From the NCBI GenBank assembly GCA_963754045.1, contig CAVWEN010000003.1, forward strand, positions 1 to 64,000: DNA of 64,000 nucleotides, given 5' to 3'. The notes beneath the pieces were generated by a model. That model was not told where the DNA came from. It was given only the letters and a program-made list of their open reading frames with translations, and searched no databases. Shown one piece after another: positions 8,248 through 15,770 of the stretch. The DNA comes from JALZKA01 sp963754045 (GTDB lineage: Bacteria > Actinomycetota > Thermoleophilia > Solirubrobacterales > 70-9). Within the stretch, counting starts at the first letter, position 1, and each line of letters begins with the position of its first letter. A program made the translations under genes and the position numbers.

Positions 8248-8637
8248 ATGTCGGAGGAGAACGTACGGATAGTGGGCGACTGCTTTCGCGCCTGGGATCG
8301 AGGCGATCCCGATGGGGTGGTCGCCAACTATGCGGCCGATGTTGAGGTCGACGCGTCCCGCGTGATGGAGGGCGTTTACCGCGGTCGTGATGCCGTTCGC
8401 TCCTACTACCGCACGATCTTCGAGAGCCTCGGCTTCGCCAATGACGAACTGGAGCTGACCGCGGCCGGTGACAAGGTCATGGCGGTAACACGGCTCCGAG
8501 GCGTCGGCACGGCCAGCGGTGCTGAGGTGGAGACGCCGTTCGCATACATCTTCACGCTCCGCGATGGCTGCGTTCAGCGGGTCTGCTTTTACCCCGATAC
8601 AAACGAAGCCCTCGAAGCTGCCGGACTGTCGGAGTAG
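8248..8637 (+). CDS. SnoaL-like (NTF2-fold) protein
   Basis: 129 aa from the ATG at 8248 (MSEENVRIVGDCFRAWDRGD), the standard family start. It has a YRGRDAVRSYYRTIFE helix and a beta-sheet ending AYIFTLRDGCVQRVCFY, and closes with NEALEAAGLSE. It is cytoplasmic and of unknown substrate. Only 3 nt separate its stop from the start of the thioredoxin-like gene, and the end of this gene plus the next start are nearly repeated 339 bp downstream. Confidence 0.8.
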   Translation: MSEENVRIVGDCFRAWDRGDPDGVVANYAADVEVDASRVMEGVYRGRDAVRSYYRTIFESLGFANDELELTAAGDKVMAVTRLRGVGTASGAEVETPFAYIFTLRDGCVQRVCFYPDTNEALEAAGLSE

Positions 8638-8649
8638 GCGATGTCGCAG
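8605..8649 (+). repeat. SnoaL gene-end/gene-start junction repeat, copy 1
   Basis: These 45 nt encode EALEAAGLSE, the stop TAG, the spacer GCG-type context and the first codons ATGTCGCAG. They differ from 8944-8988 at only 4 positions. The perfect core is GTCGGAGTAGGCGATG followed by TCGCAG. Confidence 0.8.
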
Positions 8650-8976
8650 AGACATCTGAAAGTTGAGTTGCTCTATTTCGACGGCTGCCCGAGTTACGAG
8701 ATGCTGCTCCCGCGCCTGGAAGCGCTCCTGAATCGAGAAGGCATCAAGGTCCCAGTCGAGCTGCGTCCGGTCGAGTCACTGGAGGCTGCCGAGCGCGAGC
8801 GGTTCTTGGGCTCACCAACCGTCCGCATTGACGGCGAAGACGTCGATCCCGACGCGGCGAGTCGCTTGGACTTTGGCTTGAAGTGCCGCCTCTACCGCAC
8901 TGAGGAGGGCACCTCCGGCGTCCCACCGGAGCGATGGATTTCCGAAGCCCTTGAAGCCGACGGACCGTCGGAGTAG
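8641..8976 (+). CDS. thioredoxin-like protein with SnoaL-like ends
   Basis: 111 aa. The core VELLYFDGCPSYEMLLPRLE, then GSPTVRIDGEDVDP and CRLY, fits thioredoxin-fold proteins of the DF-(seleno)protein/DUF2703-like kind. These carry an FxGCP motif instead of a full CxxC and often sit near metal or redox genes. Here only one Cys is in the motif (GCPSYE). Oddly, the N-terminus MSQ and the C-terminus EALEADGPSE copy the SnoaL-like genes on both sides, including the DNA across stop and start. A gene-conversion or cassette origin is likely; redox function is inferred. Confidence 0.7.
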   Translation: MSQRHLKVELLYFDGCPSYEMLLPRLEALLNREGIKVPVELRPVESLEAAERERFLGSPTVRIDGEDVDPDAASRLDFGLKCRLYRTEEGTSGVPPERWISEALEADGPSE

Positions 8977-8988
8977 GCGATGTCGCAG
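8944..8988 (+). repeat. SnoaL gene-end/gene-start junction repeat, copy 2
   Basis: Second copy of the 45-nt junction, covering the end of the thioredoxin-like gene and the start of the next SnoaL-like gene. With copy 1 it flanks the thioredoxin-like core as a direct repeat. Confidence 0.8.
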
Positions 8989-9384
8989 GAGAACGTGGAA
9001 ATCGTGCGGCGCTTGACCGAATCCTTCAACAAGAGCGGGATAGGTTCGGAGGAGACGCTCAGCTTCTTTGATGCCGCCGCGGTGTTTGAGGAACCTCCGG
9101 AACAGCCTGCTCCGCGGACCGCTCACGGACGAGAGGAACTCGCCGAGATGTTCGGTGAGTTCGACTCTGCTTGGGAGGACCACCAGTCTCGGACGGATGA
9201 GATTCGGGTGATCGACGACGAACGGGTGCTGGTGCTTAGCGTCGAACACTTTCGAGGCCGGGACGGGATCGAGATCGAGCAACCTGCCGGGGGGATCTTC
9301 ACGCTTCGGGGCGGCAAAATCGTCCGCATGCAGTCTTTTTGGGAGCGGGCGACGGCCCTCGAAGCCGCCGGGTTCACGGAGTAG
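8980..9384 (+). CDS. SnoaL-like (NTF2-fold) protein
   Basis: 134 aa starting MSQENVEIVRRLTESFNKSG, the classic start for this family in Thermoleophilia-type genomes. It contains AHGREELAEMFGEFDSAWED, a DERVLVLSVEHFRGR strand pair and ends ALEAAGFTE. Three nt after the thioredoxin-like stop; probably co-transcribed with 8248 and 8641. No obvious catalytic Asp/His pair can be assigned. Unknown substrate. Confidence 0.8.
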   Translation: MSQENVEIVRRLTESFNKSGIGSEETLSFFDAAAVFEEPPEQPAPRTAHGREELAEMFGEFDSAWEDHQSRTDEIRVIDDERVLVLSVEHFRGRDGIEIEQPAGGIFTLRGGKIVRMQSFWERATALEAAGFTE

Positions 9385-9430
9385 CTCAGAGGTAGCGATT
9401 TGGACGGAAGCGGTAGTCCGCTTTACGCCA

Positions 9431-9490
9431 TCAGGCGTACTCGCTCGACGATTCGTGCGTCGTAGCGAGAAACGAATCGGGCCGGGCGAA
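9431..9490. repeat. dispersed hairpin element, copy E4
   Basis: Best hairpin of the family: CTCGCTCGACG (9440-9450), 7-nt loop ATTCGTG, then CGTCG-T-AGCGAG (9458-9469), 11 bp with one bulged T. It is followed by AAACGAATCGGGCC. The 3' terminator-like half seen in E2 is missing. Located after the SnoaL-like gene at 8980. Confidence 0.7.
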
Positions 9491-9912
9491 GGCGACATCA
9501 GAAACATACATTCGCCCTGGACATGGAACGCAGTGACCTTCGACCCGCGTTGTCGGCGGTCGAGGGGGCGGAGACGGCGAACCCATCCGCCGCTGGTCTC
9601 TCCGCTGCGAGAGGATCTGGGGGATCGATTGAGACTGCTCGCTCGCTGCGAGGGGCGTATTGGCTCTTGGCGGGAGAGCCGGGTGTCGGCAAGTCACAGC
9701 ATGCGTCGCGTTCCACGGAACTGAGGTCACGGAGTGCTGAGGGCTCAAACCGAAAAGACCAGTGTCAGACCCCGGGCCACCGCACACAGGCCGGAGGCAA
9801 TCCAGAAACCGCGAACAAAAGCGACGGGGGCTACGCGCTCGAGAGGGTGGGTGACGCCAAGTTCTCAAGCGCACACGGGCGACCAAGTTGAGCCCTCGTC
9901 GGCATTGAAGAG
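9491..9912. other. gene-free stretch with a faint P-loop relic
   Basis: No convincing gene. On the plus strand around 9655-9700 a frame reads LRGAYWLLAGEPGVGKS, which looks like a Walker A motif from an AAA/LuxR-type ATPase, but nothing before or after supports a domain. It is best read as a decayed fragment or chance. Confidence 0.3.
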
Positions 9913-10300
9913 ATGTACCGCGGCGACTCTCGCTTCCGGCCAGCCGGTTCGGCTGCCGCCGCCTTTGGCCCGAGCGGCGCGATCACGATCAACGACAGCG
10001 CCACCGCGACGCCCTACCCGTCGACGATCGACGTCAGCGGACTCAGCGGCACGATCACCGACGTCGATATCACCCTGAACGGCTTTGGGCACGGCCACCC
10101 CACAGATGTGGACATCCTTCTTGCGGGCCCCAGCGGGGGCGCCCTCGAGGTGCTGTCGGACGTTCCTGCCGATGACGATCAAGGGCTGGGAGCGTGCGAC
10201 GCCGCCAGTGGGATCGATCTCACCTTCAGCGACCAGGCGGCAGGCAAGTTGCCTGGCGATCAGCCGCTCGCCGGAGGACTCGGTCGGAGCACTTATCAAC
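9913..10300 (+). pseudogene. remnant of a secreted P-domain (proprotein convertase-like) protein
   Basis: The translated piece has FGPSGAITINDSATATPYPS, then TIDVSGLSGTITDVDITLNG, TDVDILLAGPSGGALEVLSD and IDLTFSDQAAG. This is the start of a P/Homo B beta-sandwich, commonly found at the C-terminus of secreted proteases and surface proteins in related bacteria. There is no signal peptide or start context, and the frame loses all similarity after about 10270 (LPGDQPLAGG). Both ends are therefore missing. Confidence 0.6.
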
Positions 10301-10735
10301 GTCGAGCGAAGCTACGCCCGTGCGCCGGAAACGCGGTCCCGCCGAGCGCGCGCGAGCCGCGCTGTCGCCTGGTCGCGGCCGCTCCGGCTCAGCCCATAGG
10401 AATGCCGGGACGAGCGCAGCGTGAACTGTTCCCGGCACCATGACAACCCGAGGTCGGCAGCGGCATCACCTCGCGAGCGGTACGTAACGCCGTACCGACG
10501 ACTCCGACGGGCGATATTTCGCCGGGGCAATCGCCGGGGGCTGGTGACATCGCGCATAACCGACGCCGACGCCCGGGACACCCGGCGAGCAAGCTTCCCC
10601 CACCGCTGATAGGTCGACCCAGGCTGCCGACGACGAACGGCTGACGGTCCCTTCTCGACACGCCCCGCCGCCGTCTTGTTGCGGCCGCCTCGAGGACGGG
10701 TCCGGCAAGCGCACGTTCGTTGGTAGTTCCGCATT
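10301..10735. other. gene-free stretch
   Basis: About 435 bp with no frame that looks like protein on either strand; reading frames here are long only because of the high GC content. It separates two gene relics. Confidence 0.5.
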
Positions 10736-11419
10736 GCTCGCGAAGTCGAGCTCGGGTGCCGTTAACACCAACAACCGATCGCAGCTGCGAAGTTGCGCGT
10801 CGTATCGGTCATGCGGAGCCAGCCCCAACTGTCGACGAGCCGCGTTCAGCGGGACGAGACCTGGTTGGAGCACTCGCTTCGCGACCGCGGCGAACACCGC
10901 GTCTCGAATACGTCCGACCATTCGACGGGGTGGCAGGAGGCCAAGGCCGAACGGCGGTACGCCAGGAGCCGGAGCGGATAAGGATTGCGGATCAGGCAAC
11001 CGTCGGCACCCCAGCCTTCTCAGCACCAACAGCGGCTCCCAAGAGGAGATAGTCGAAGGCGACGACGTCGACCGGATGGCGCTCAAACTCTTCGAGGACG
11101 TCGAGGGCGAAATCGAGTGCCGGCCCAAAGATAAGTCGATCGCGAAAGCGGGCCGTCGAGCCGAGGGGAGTGCGCGCCGCCCAGTCACGGATGGAGTCGC
11201 TCTCTTTTGAGCTCATGCTGGCGTCGGGTGCTCGCTGGAATGGAAGGTGCACCGACCCCGAGCCTCCACTCGCTCGCGCAGCGAAGTACTCGCCAGCACC
11301 CGAACCTCGGCCCCCGGAGCAAGGGCGCACGGGCGATCCGGCTGCATCGGGACATTTCCCCCGCCTCCCAGACAACCTGCGTACCCGCACGGCGACGAGG
11401 TTAGAAGAGATGTTGACAT
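10736..11419 (-). pseudogene. frameshifted, truncated MGT-type glycosyltransferase
   Basis: Three successive frames on the minus strand together rebuild the N-terminal half of a UDP-glycosyltransferase. The first holds GGGGNVPM and EVRVLASTSLRERVEARG (about 11400-11230). The second runs from VHLPFQRAPD to LDVLEEFERHPVDVVAFDYL and GVPTVA (to about 10995). The third holds LNAARRQLGLAPHDRYDAQL and DRLLVLTAPELDF (to about 10735). The C-terminal sugar-nucleotide-binding half is absent. At least two frameshifts plus a truncation mark it as dead. Confidence 0.65.
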
Positions 11420-11847
11420 GCGCGATACTCCGCTTGATGTTGGAGGATCCGATCGAGATCGTTCGCACGAGCTACGAAGCGATCAACAACCTCGATTTCG
11501 ATGCAGTCCTCAATTTCGTGGATCCGGACGTCGTCATTATCGACGCGTCCCGACCCGATCCGTCCTCCCCCGACGGAGCTTGGCGAGGCCGGGAAGGATG
11601 GGGGCGATTGCTTCTCGATTGGGTCGAGAGCTTCGACGAAGTTCGATACGAGGCAGTTGACGTGTTCGCGATCGGCGACGTCATTGTTTCGGAGGTCGTG
11701 GTCCACGGCCGAGGCCGTAGCAGCGGAATTCCGGTCGAAAACAGGCGATTTCATGTGTTCACGTTCAGAAATGGGAAGGGAACCCGCCTCGAGGTCTGCG
11801 CCGAGCGCGATGAGGCCGTCTCCGCCGCTCAACGTCTGACGACGTGA
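11410..11847 (+). CDS. SnoaL-like (NTF2-fold) protein
   Basis: 145 aa from the ATG at 11410; a second Met at codon 10 (MLEDPIEIVRTSYEAINNLD) gives a start closer to the family norm. It has FDAVLNFVDPDVVIIDASRP, WRGREGWGRLLLDWVESFDE and a HVFTFRNGKGTRLEV strand pair, ending AAQRLTT rather than the usual GLSE tail. Related proteins often carry LRDGKI at the strand pair. The gene starts where the glycosyltransferase relic begins on the other strand. Confidence 0.75.
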   Translation: MLTCAILRLMLEDPIEIVRTSYEAINNLDFDAVLNFVDPDVVIIDASRPDPSSPDGAWRGREGWGRLLLDWVESFDEVRYEAVDVFAIGDVIVSEVVVHGRGRSSGIPVENRRFHVFTFRNGKGTRLEVCAERDEAVSAAQRLTT

Positions 11848-11888
11848 CGCGGCCAGGCCGCAACGAATCGCGAGTTGGTGCGCGTGCG

Positions 11889-11920
11889 ATGTCGCAGGAG
11901 AACACTGAGCGAATCAGCAT
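11889..11920 (+). pseudogene. orphan SnoaL gene start
   Basis: The ATG at 11889 opens with MSQENTERIS, the family's start peptide with its usual GCGATGTCGCAGGAGAAC context, but the frame then runs straight into repeat element E5. Only the first ~10 codons of a SnoaL-like gene are left. Confidence 0.6.
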
Positions 11921-12025
11921 CGGTACTCGCTCTCTAATCCGCGGGTGGCAGCGACATACGAATAGGCCTCCGATCTCACCTATCATCACGTTCGAGCCCA
12001 CCGCCTGGAGGATCTCCCCATTTCT
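11921..12025. repeat. dispersed hairpin element, copy E5
   Basis: Diverged copy: CGCT (11928-11931) pairs with AGCG (11950-11953) around a degenerate inner stem, then ACATACGAAT in place of GAAACGAATC. About 30 nt later CACGTTCGAGCCCACC with GCCTGGAGGA repeats the terminator-like part. It begins inside the orphan SnoaL start. Confidence 0.5.
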
Positions 12026-12028
12026 CGA

Positions 12029-12104
12029 AGTCGGTTAGGCGTTCGCGCCTCCTGTCCGCGAGACTAGCTCGGTGCACCGGGCTAGCCGACCGCCACATGA
12101 CCGA
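12029..12104 (+). repeat. direct repeat flanking LamG relic, copy 1
   Basis: About 75 nt from GAAGTCGGTTAGGCG through TCCGCGAGACTAGCTCG and GACCGCCACATGACCG. It is nearly identical to 12419-12496. Confidence 0.7.
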
Positions 12105-12109
12105 CTTCT

Positions 12110-12355
12110 GCTCTTGAAGCGCGATTGGGAGCCGGCGGTCAGGGCCGTCACTCGGGGGAACCCGCTCGCGAACGTGATCAGGCGAGCCATACCATCCGCG
12201 CGGGCACCATCAGGCTCGGCAACTATGCCTCGACCAATAAGGACGCCTGGGACGGGGCGCTGGACGAGGTCGCCGTCTACGAGGGAGTTCTGAGTCCCAC
12301 TGAGGTTTGCGCGCATTACGAGGCGGGGACGGGCTTCGCGAGCTGCTCGCCCTAG
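12110..12355 (+). pseudogene. C-terminal remnant of a LamG-fold secreted protein
   Basis: The frame ending at the TAG of 12355 reads TIRLGNYASTNKDAWDGALD, then EVAVYEGVLSPTEVCAHYEA. This is the last strand set of a concanavalin-like LamG domain (D-E-V-x-x-Y, L-S-x-x-E-V/I-x-x-H-Y). The upstream part of the domain and the start are missing. It lies between two ~75-bp direct repeats, so it may have been moved or trimmed by recombination. Confidence 0.6.
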
Positions 12356-12369
12356 CCAGGGCCTGCGCT

Positions 12370-12496
12370 ACCCAACCACCACGAAGCTTGAGCCCTCCGC
12401 ATGAAGCGCTTTCGCGTTCCCGATGTCGGCTAGGCGTTTGCGCCCCGGTCCGCGAGACTAGCTCGATGCACCGGGTTCGCCGACCGCCGCATGACC
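12370..12496 (+). repeat. element 3' half plus direct repeat copy 2
   Basis: CCACGAAGCTTGAGCCCTCC with GCATGAAGCGCTTTCGCG (12378-12417) repeats the terminator-like half of the hairpin element. It is followed by the second 75-nt direct repeat (12419-12496: TCGGCTAGGCG, TCCGCGAGACTAGCTCG, GACCGCCGCATGACCG). It sits just upstream of cydA. Confidence 0.6.
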
Positions 12497-12560
12497 GCCC
12501 CTCGCTGTCGGAGCGCGATCAGATGTTGGCGCTCGAGGCCATCGATCCCGGAGCGCCGCG

Positions 12561-13985
12561 ATGATCGATCTCCTCGCGGCAGCCGCGCAGCTGGATCCCG
12601 GATCGGGCCTCGCGGTGGATCAGCCCTACCTGAAGGAGGCCCGGCAGATTCAGGCACTGTCGCTGGGTGTGCACATCCCGCTGGTCTGCTTCGGGATCGC
12701 CTTCCCGGCGATGGTCCTGTTCATGGAAGGCCTTCACATGCGCACCGGCGATCCCGTCTACAAGGCGATCGCCAAGCGCTGGTCGAAGGTGATGCTGATC
12801 CTGTTCGCGGTCGGCGTCGTGACCGGGACGATCCTCTCCTTCGAGCTGGGACTGCTGTGGCCGCGCTGGATCGAGCGGTTCGCCGAGGTGTTCGGGCTCG
12901 GCTTCTCGCTCGAGGCGATCTCGTTCTTCGTCGAGGCGATCTTCATGGCGATCTATGTGTACGGCTGGGACCGGCTCTCGCCACGCATGCACCTCCTGTC
13001 GGGGCTCCCGATCGTCATCACCGGAGTGACGGGCTCGCTGACGGTGCTCGCCGTCAACGCTTGGATGAACAACCCGACCGGCTTCGATCTCTCGGCGACG
13101 GGGGCGGTCGTCAACGTAAATCCGTGGGCGGCGCTGTTTAGCGACAACCTCTGGCACGAGTTCGTACATATGTATCTCGCGGGGACGATCGTCGCCGGCT
13201 TCATCGTCGCCGGCGTCTACGCCTTCGCCTGGCTTCGCGGGCGCCGCGACCGCTACCACCGTGCGGCTCTGGTCGTGGCGCTCACCTTCGCCGCGCTCGC
13301 AGCCCCGGTCCAGATCATCGTCGGCGATTGGGCGGCGCGAACCGTCGCCGAGAACCAGCCGACCAAGCTCGCCGCCTTCGAGGGTCTCGACGAGACGACC
13401 GAGGGCGCCGATCTGACGATCGGGGGGATTTACCTCGACGGCGAGGTTCACGGCGGCATCGCGATCCCGAAGATGCTCTCGCTGCTCGCCTTTCATGACC
13501 CCGACGCGAAGGTTCAGGGGCTCGACGCCGTCGCGCCCGAGGACCGCCCGCCGGTTGCCTGGACCCGCAACGCCTTCCAGGTGATGGTCGGGATCGGCAC
13601 CGCGCTGGCCGCGCTGGCAGCCTTTTACCTGTTCACCTGGGTCCGGCGAAGGCGACTCCCCGCCTCCAAATGGTTCTACCGCGCCGTGGTGGCGGCCGGC
13701 CCTGCGGCCGTCGTCGCCCTGATCGCGGGCTGGATCACGACCGAGGTCGGCCGGCAACCCTGGATCGTCTACGAGATCATGCGCACCGAGGAGGCGGTCA
13801 CGGGCGCCGAGGGAATCCCGGTCGGCTACGCGACGCTCGCCATCGTCTACGTCGGGCTCGCGGCCATCGTCGTCGCGCTGCTTCGACGCTTGGCCCGCCG
13901 ACCGCCTGAGATCGAGGCCGAGGCCGCCTCCGGCGGCGTCGATGCCGCCCGCTCGACCGGCGGTAGGCCGGGGGGGTCGCCCTGA
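12561..13985 (+). CDS. cydA: cytochrome bd ubiquinol oxidase subunit I
   Basis: 474 aa, multi-spanning. The start ARQIQALSLGVHIPLVCFG carries the conserved His (~38) that ligates heme b in this family. LSFELGLLWPRW, LEAISFFVEAIFMAIYVYGW, then LTVLAVNAWMNNPTGF and GRQPWIVYEIMRT (GRQPW 397-401) follow the CydA order. The Q-loop is short. With CydB it forms a membrane quinol:O2 oxidoreductase with high oxygen affinity that builds proton-motive force without pumping. The GTG/ATG choice is clear: an ATG follows CGGAGCGCCGCG. Its stop overlaps the cydB start by one base. Confidence 0.95.
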   Translation: MIDLLAAAAQLDPGSGLAVDQPYLKEARQIQALSLGVHIPLVCFGIAFPAMVLFMEGLHMRTGDPVYKAIAKRWSKVMLILFAVGVVTGTILSFELGLLWPRWIERFAEVFGLGFSLEAISFFVEAIFMAIYVYGWDRLSPRMHLLSGLPIVITGVTGSLTVLAVNAWMNNPTGFDLSATGAVVNVNPWAALFSDNLWHEFVHMYLAGTIVAGFIVAGVYAFAWLRGRRDRYHRAALVVALTFAALAAPVQIIVGDWAARTVAENQPTKLAAFEGLDETTEGADLTIGGIYLDGEVHGGIAIPKMLSLLAFHDPDAKVQGLDAVAPEDRPPVAWTRNAFQVMVGIGTALAALAAFYLFTWVRRRRLPASKWFYRAVVAAGPAAVVALIAGWITTEVGRQPWIVYEIMRTEEAVTGAEGIPVGYATLAIVYVGLAAIVVALLRRLARRPPEIEAEAASGGVDAARSTGGRPGGSP

Positions 13986-15061
13986 TGGCACTCGAGGTGC
14001 CCGTCCTCGCGATCCTGGTGGTGGGCATCTCCGCCTACGCGGTGCTGGGAGGCGCCGACTTCGGCGCCGGCTTCTGGGACCTGACCGCGGGTGGGACGCG
14101 GCGCGGCGCTCGGGTGCGGGGCATGGTCAAGCGCTCGATGGGCCCGGTCTGGGAGGCCAACCACGTCTGGCTCGTCTTCGTCCTCGTCGTGTGTTGGACC
14201 GGCTTTCCCAGCGCCTTCGCGGCGGTCATGCAAACGCTCTACATCCCGCTCTTCCTCGTCGCGGTCGGAATCATCTTCCGCGGCGCCGCCTTCGCGCTTC
14301 GCGGCGAGGCGGCGACGATCGCCGAGGCGCGCGCGCTCGGCGCGACCTTTGCGCTCGCATCGGTCCTGATCCCGTTTTTCCTCGGCGCGACCATCGGCGC
14401 GATCGCCGCCGGGAAGGTCCCGGTCGATGGCACGGGCGATGCTCTCGCGAGCTGGACCGGTCCGTTCCCTCTCTACCTCGGCGCGCTTGCGGTCGTCTCC
14501 GGCGCCTACGTCGCCGCGGTCTTCCTCGCCGCCGACGCGCAACGCGCCGGGCTCAGCGACCTCGTCGCCGCCTTTCGGGCGCGCGCGATCGGCGCCGCCA
14601 GCGTCGCAGGCGCGCTCGCCCTCGGTGGGCTACTCGTCGTTCGCGAGGAAGTCCCGGCGCTCTACGACGGACTGACCTCGGGTGCGGGCCTTGGCTTCGT
14701 GATCGCCTCGGCGCTCGCGGGGGCGCTGACCCTGGCGCTGCTTTGGCGCGGGCGCTACGGGCTGGCGCGATTTACCTCCGCGGCCGCCGTCGGAGCCGTC
14801 GTGGCCGGATGGGCCATCGCCCAGCGCCCCGACTTCCTCCCCGGCGAGCTGACCTTCGCGGACGCGGCAGCCGGCGACGCGACCCTCGCAGCCCTGCTCG
14901 TCTTCGCAGCGATCGCGTTCGTGCTCGTCGGGCCGTCGCTCTACCTGCTCTTCCGGCTCACGCTCCAGGGGCGCCTCGACACGGAGTTCCATCCCATTGT
15001 CGCGTCCGATGATGCCGACCCCCAGTGCCGCCGCCTTCCCGAACGGGGCCGCGATGAATGA
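13985..15061 (+). CDS. cydB: cytochrome bd ubiquinol oxidase subunit II
   Basis: 358 aa, about nine membrane helices. It starts VLAILVVGISAYAVLGGADF and has GFWDLTAGGT then RSMGPVWEANHVWLVFVLVV, the CydB signature around quinol oxidase subunit II. TGFPSAFAAV and IIFRGAAFALRGE also match. Its ATG overlaps the cydA stop (TGATG), so the subunits are translationally coupled. No cydCD transporter genes occur nearby. The C-terminal ~15 residues overlap the start of a small membrane-protein gene. Confidence 0.95.
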   Translation: MALEVPVLAILVVGISAYAVLGGADFGAGFWDLTAGGTRRGARVRGMVKRSMGPVWEANHVWLVFVLVVCWTGFPSAFAAVMQTLYIPLFLVAVGIIFRGAAFALRGEAATIAEARALGATFALASVLIPFFLGATIGAIAAGKVPVDGTGDALASWTGPFPLYLGALAVVSGAYVAAVFLAADAQRAGLSDLVAAFRARAIGAASVAGALALGGLLVVREEVPALYDGLTSGAGLGFVIASALAGALTLALLWRGRYGLARFTSAAAVGAVVAGWAIAQRPDFLPGELTFADAAAGDATLAALLVFAAIAFVLVGPSLYLLFRLTLQGRLDTEFHPIVASDDADPQCRRLPERGRDE

Positions 15062-15278
15062 GCAGCGGCTTTCGCTCGCGGCACTCGTCGCATTCGTCGT
15101 CGGGGTCGGCCTCATGATCCCCTTCGACCATCCGTTGACGCTGGCAGCGGGCGTCGCTTGCCTGTTCGCGTTCATCGTGCTTGGCGTGTTCGGCCTTGTT
15201 ACCCCGGATCGCCTCGCCGAGGACGGCGAGAGCCGTGGGGCCGACGCTGACCGGCCGCAGAGCGACCGGTCCACCTGA
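15054..15278 (+). CDS. small two-helix membrane protein in the cyd operon
   Basis: 74 aa from the ATG at 15054, which overlaps the cydB stop by 8 nt; an earlier in-frame ATG at 14997 is less likely. Two hydrophobic helices (LAALVAFVVGVGLMIPF and LAAGVACLFAFIVLGVFGLV) are joined by a short loop and followed by an acidic tail. No family recognised. The overlap suggests co-translation with cydAB, so it might be an assembly or accessory subunit in the manner of CydX, though it shows no CydX sequence similarity that I can see. Confidence 0.6.
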   Translation: MNEQRLSLAALVAFVVGVGLMIPFDHPLTLAAGVACLFAFIVLGVFGLVTPDRLAEDGESRGADADRPQSDRST

Positions 15279-15293
15279 GGGGTGTCGTAGGCG

Positions 15294-15701
15294 ATGTCGC
15301 AAAAAGGGAATGTGCAGGTTGTTCGCACCTTCGTCGAGGCCTACGCCGCAGGCGAGACCGAAGTGGCACTCGCCCTTCTGCATGAGTACGCCGTGCTCGA
15401 TATCACCCGCCTCGACCCTCCCGAGGGCGGGGTCGCATGCGGGCACGAAGCGATCACGGCGATGGTGCGTCGCTATGTCGCGACCTTCACGCACTACGAC
15501 TACGAGCTCTCGAAGCTCGCCGATCTTGGCGGCGGGACGATCCTCGCCGTCATTGCCGAGCAGGGTCTGGGCAAGGGGAGTGGCGCTCGCGTGGAGCGCG
15601 GCTACGCGTCGTTGTACAACCTGATCGACGGCAAGGTGGTTCGCATGACCCATTTCCCAACCGAGCCCGAGGCCCTTGAGGCTGCCGGCTTGGCTGAGTA
15701 G
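15294..15701 (+). CDS. SnoaL-like (NTF2-fold) protein
   Basis: 135 aa, MSQKGNVQVVRTFVEAYAAG start with the same GTAGGCGATGTCGCA context as the 8641 and 8980 genes. It contains GGVACGHEAITAMVRRYVAT, a SLYNLIDGKVVRMTHF strand pair and the EALEAAGLAE tail. It lies 15 nt after the cyd operon's small membrane gene, so it may be read through from it. Substrate unknown. Confidence 0.8.
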   Translation: MSQKGNVQVVRTFVEAYAAGETEVALALLHEYAVLDITRLDPPEGGVACGHEAITAMVRRYVATFTHYDYELSKLADLGGGTILAVIAEQGLGKGSGARVERGYASLYNLIDGKVVRMTHFPTEPEALEAAGLAE

Positions 15702-15770
15702 GGATTGGTGGCTCCGATCCCGAACGCGCAGGGCAACAGACTTAGCCGTCGTACGTAATACGATCGCTCT

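Noticed and set aside
9655..9710. AAA/LuxR ATPase gene (GEPGVGKS)
   Set aside because: Only the Walker A-like peptide is visible; no Walker B or flanking domain in any frame.
9431..9886. 151-codon minus-strand frame after repeat E4
   Set aside because: It starts and ends within repeat sequence and is Arg/Pro/Ser-rich with no domain-like pattern.
12519..13991. 490-codon open frame on the minus strand opposite cydA
   Set aside because: It is a GC-rich shadow of cydA: very high Arg/Asp/Glu/Gly content, no domain, and complete overlap with a well-identified gene.
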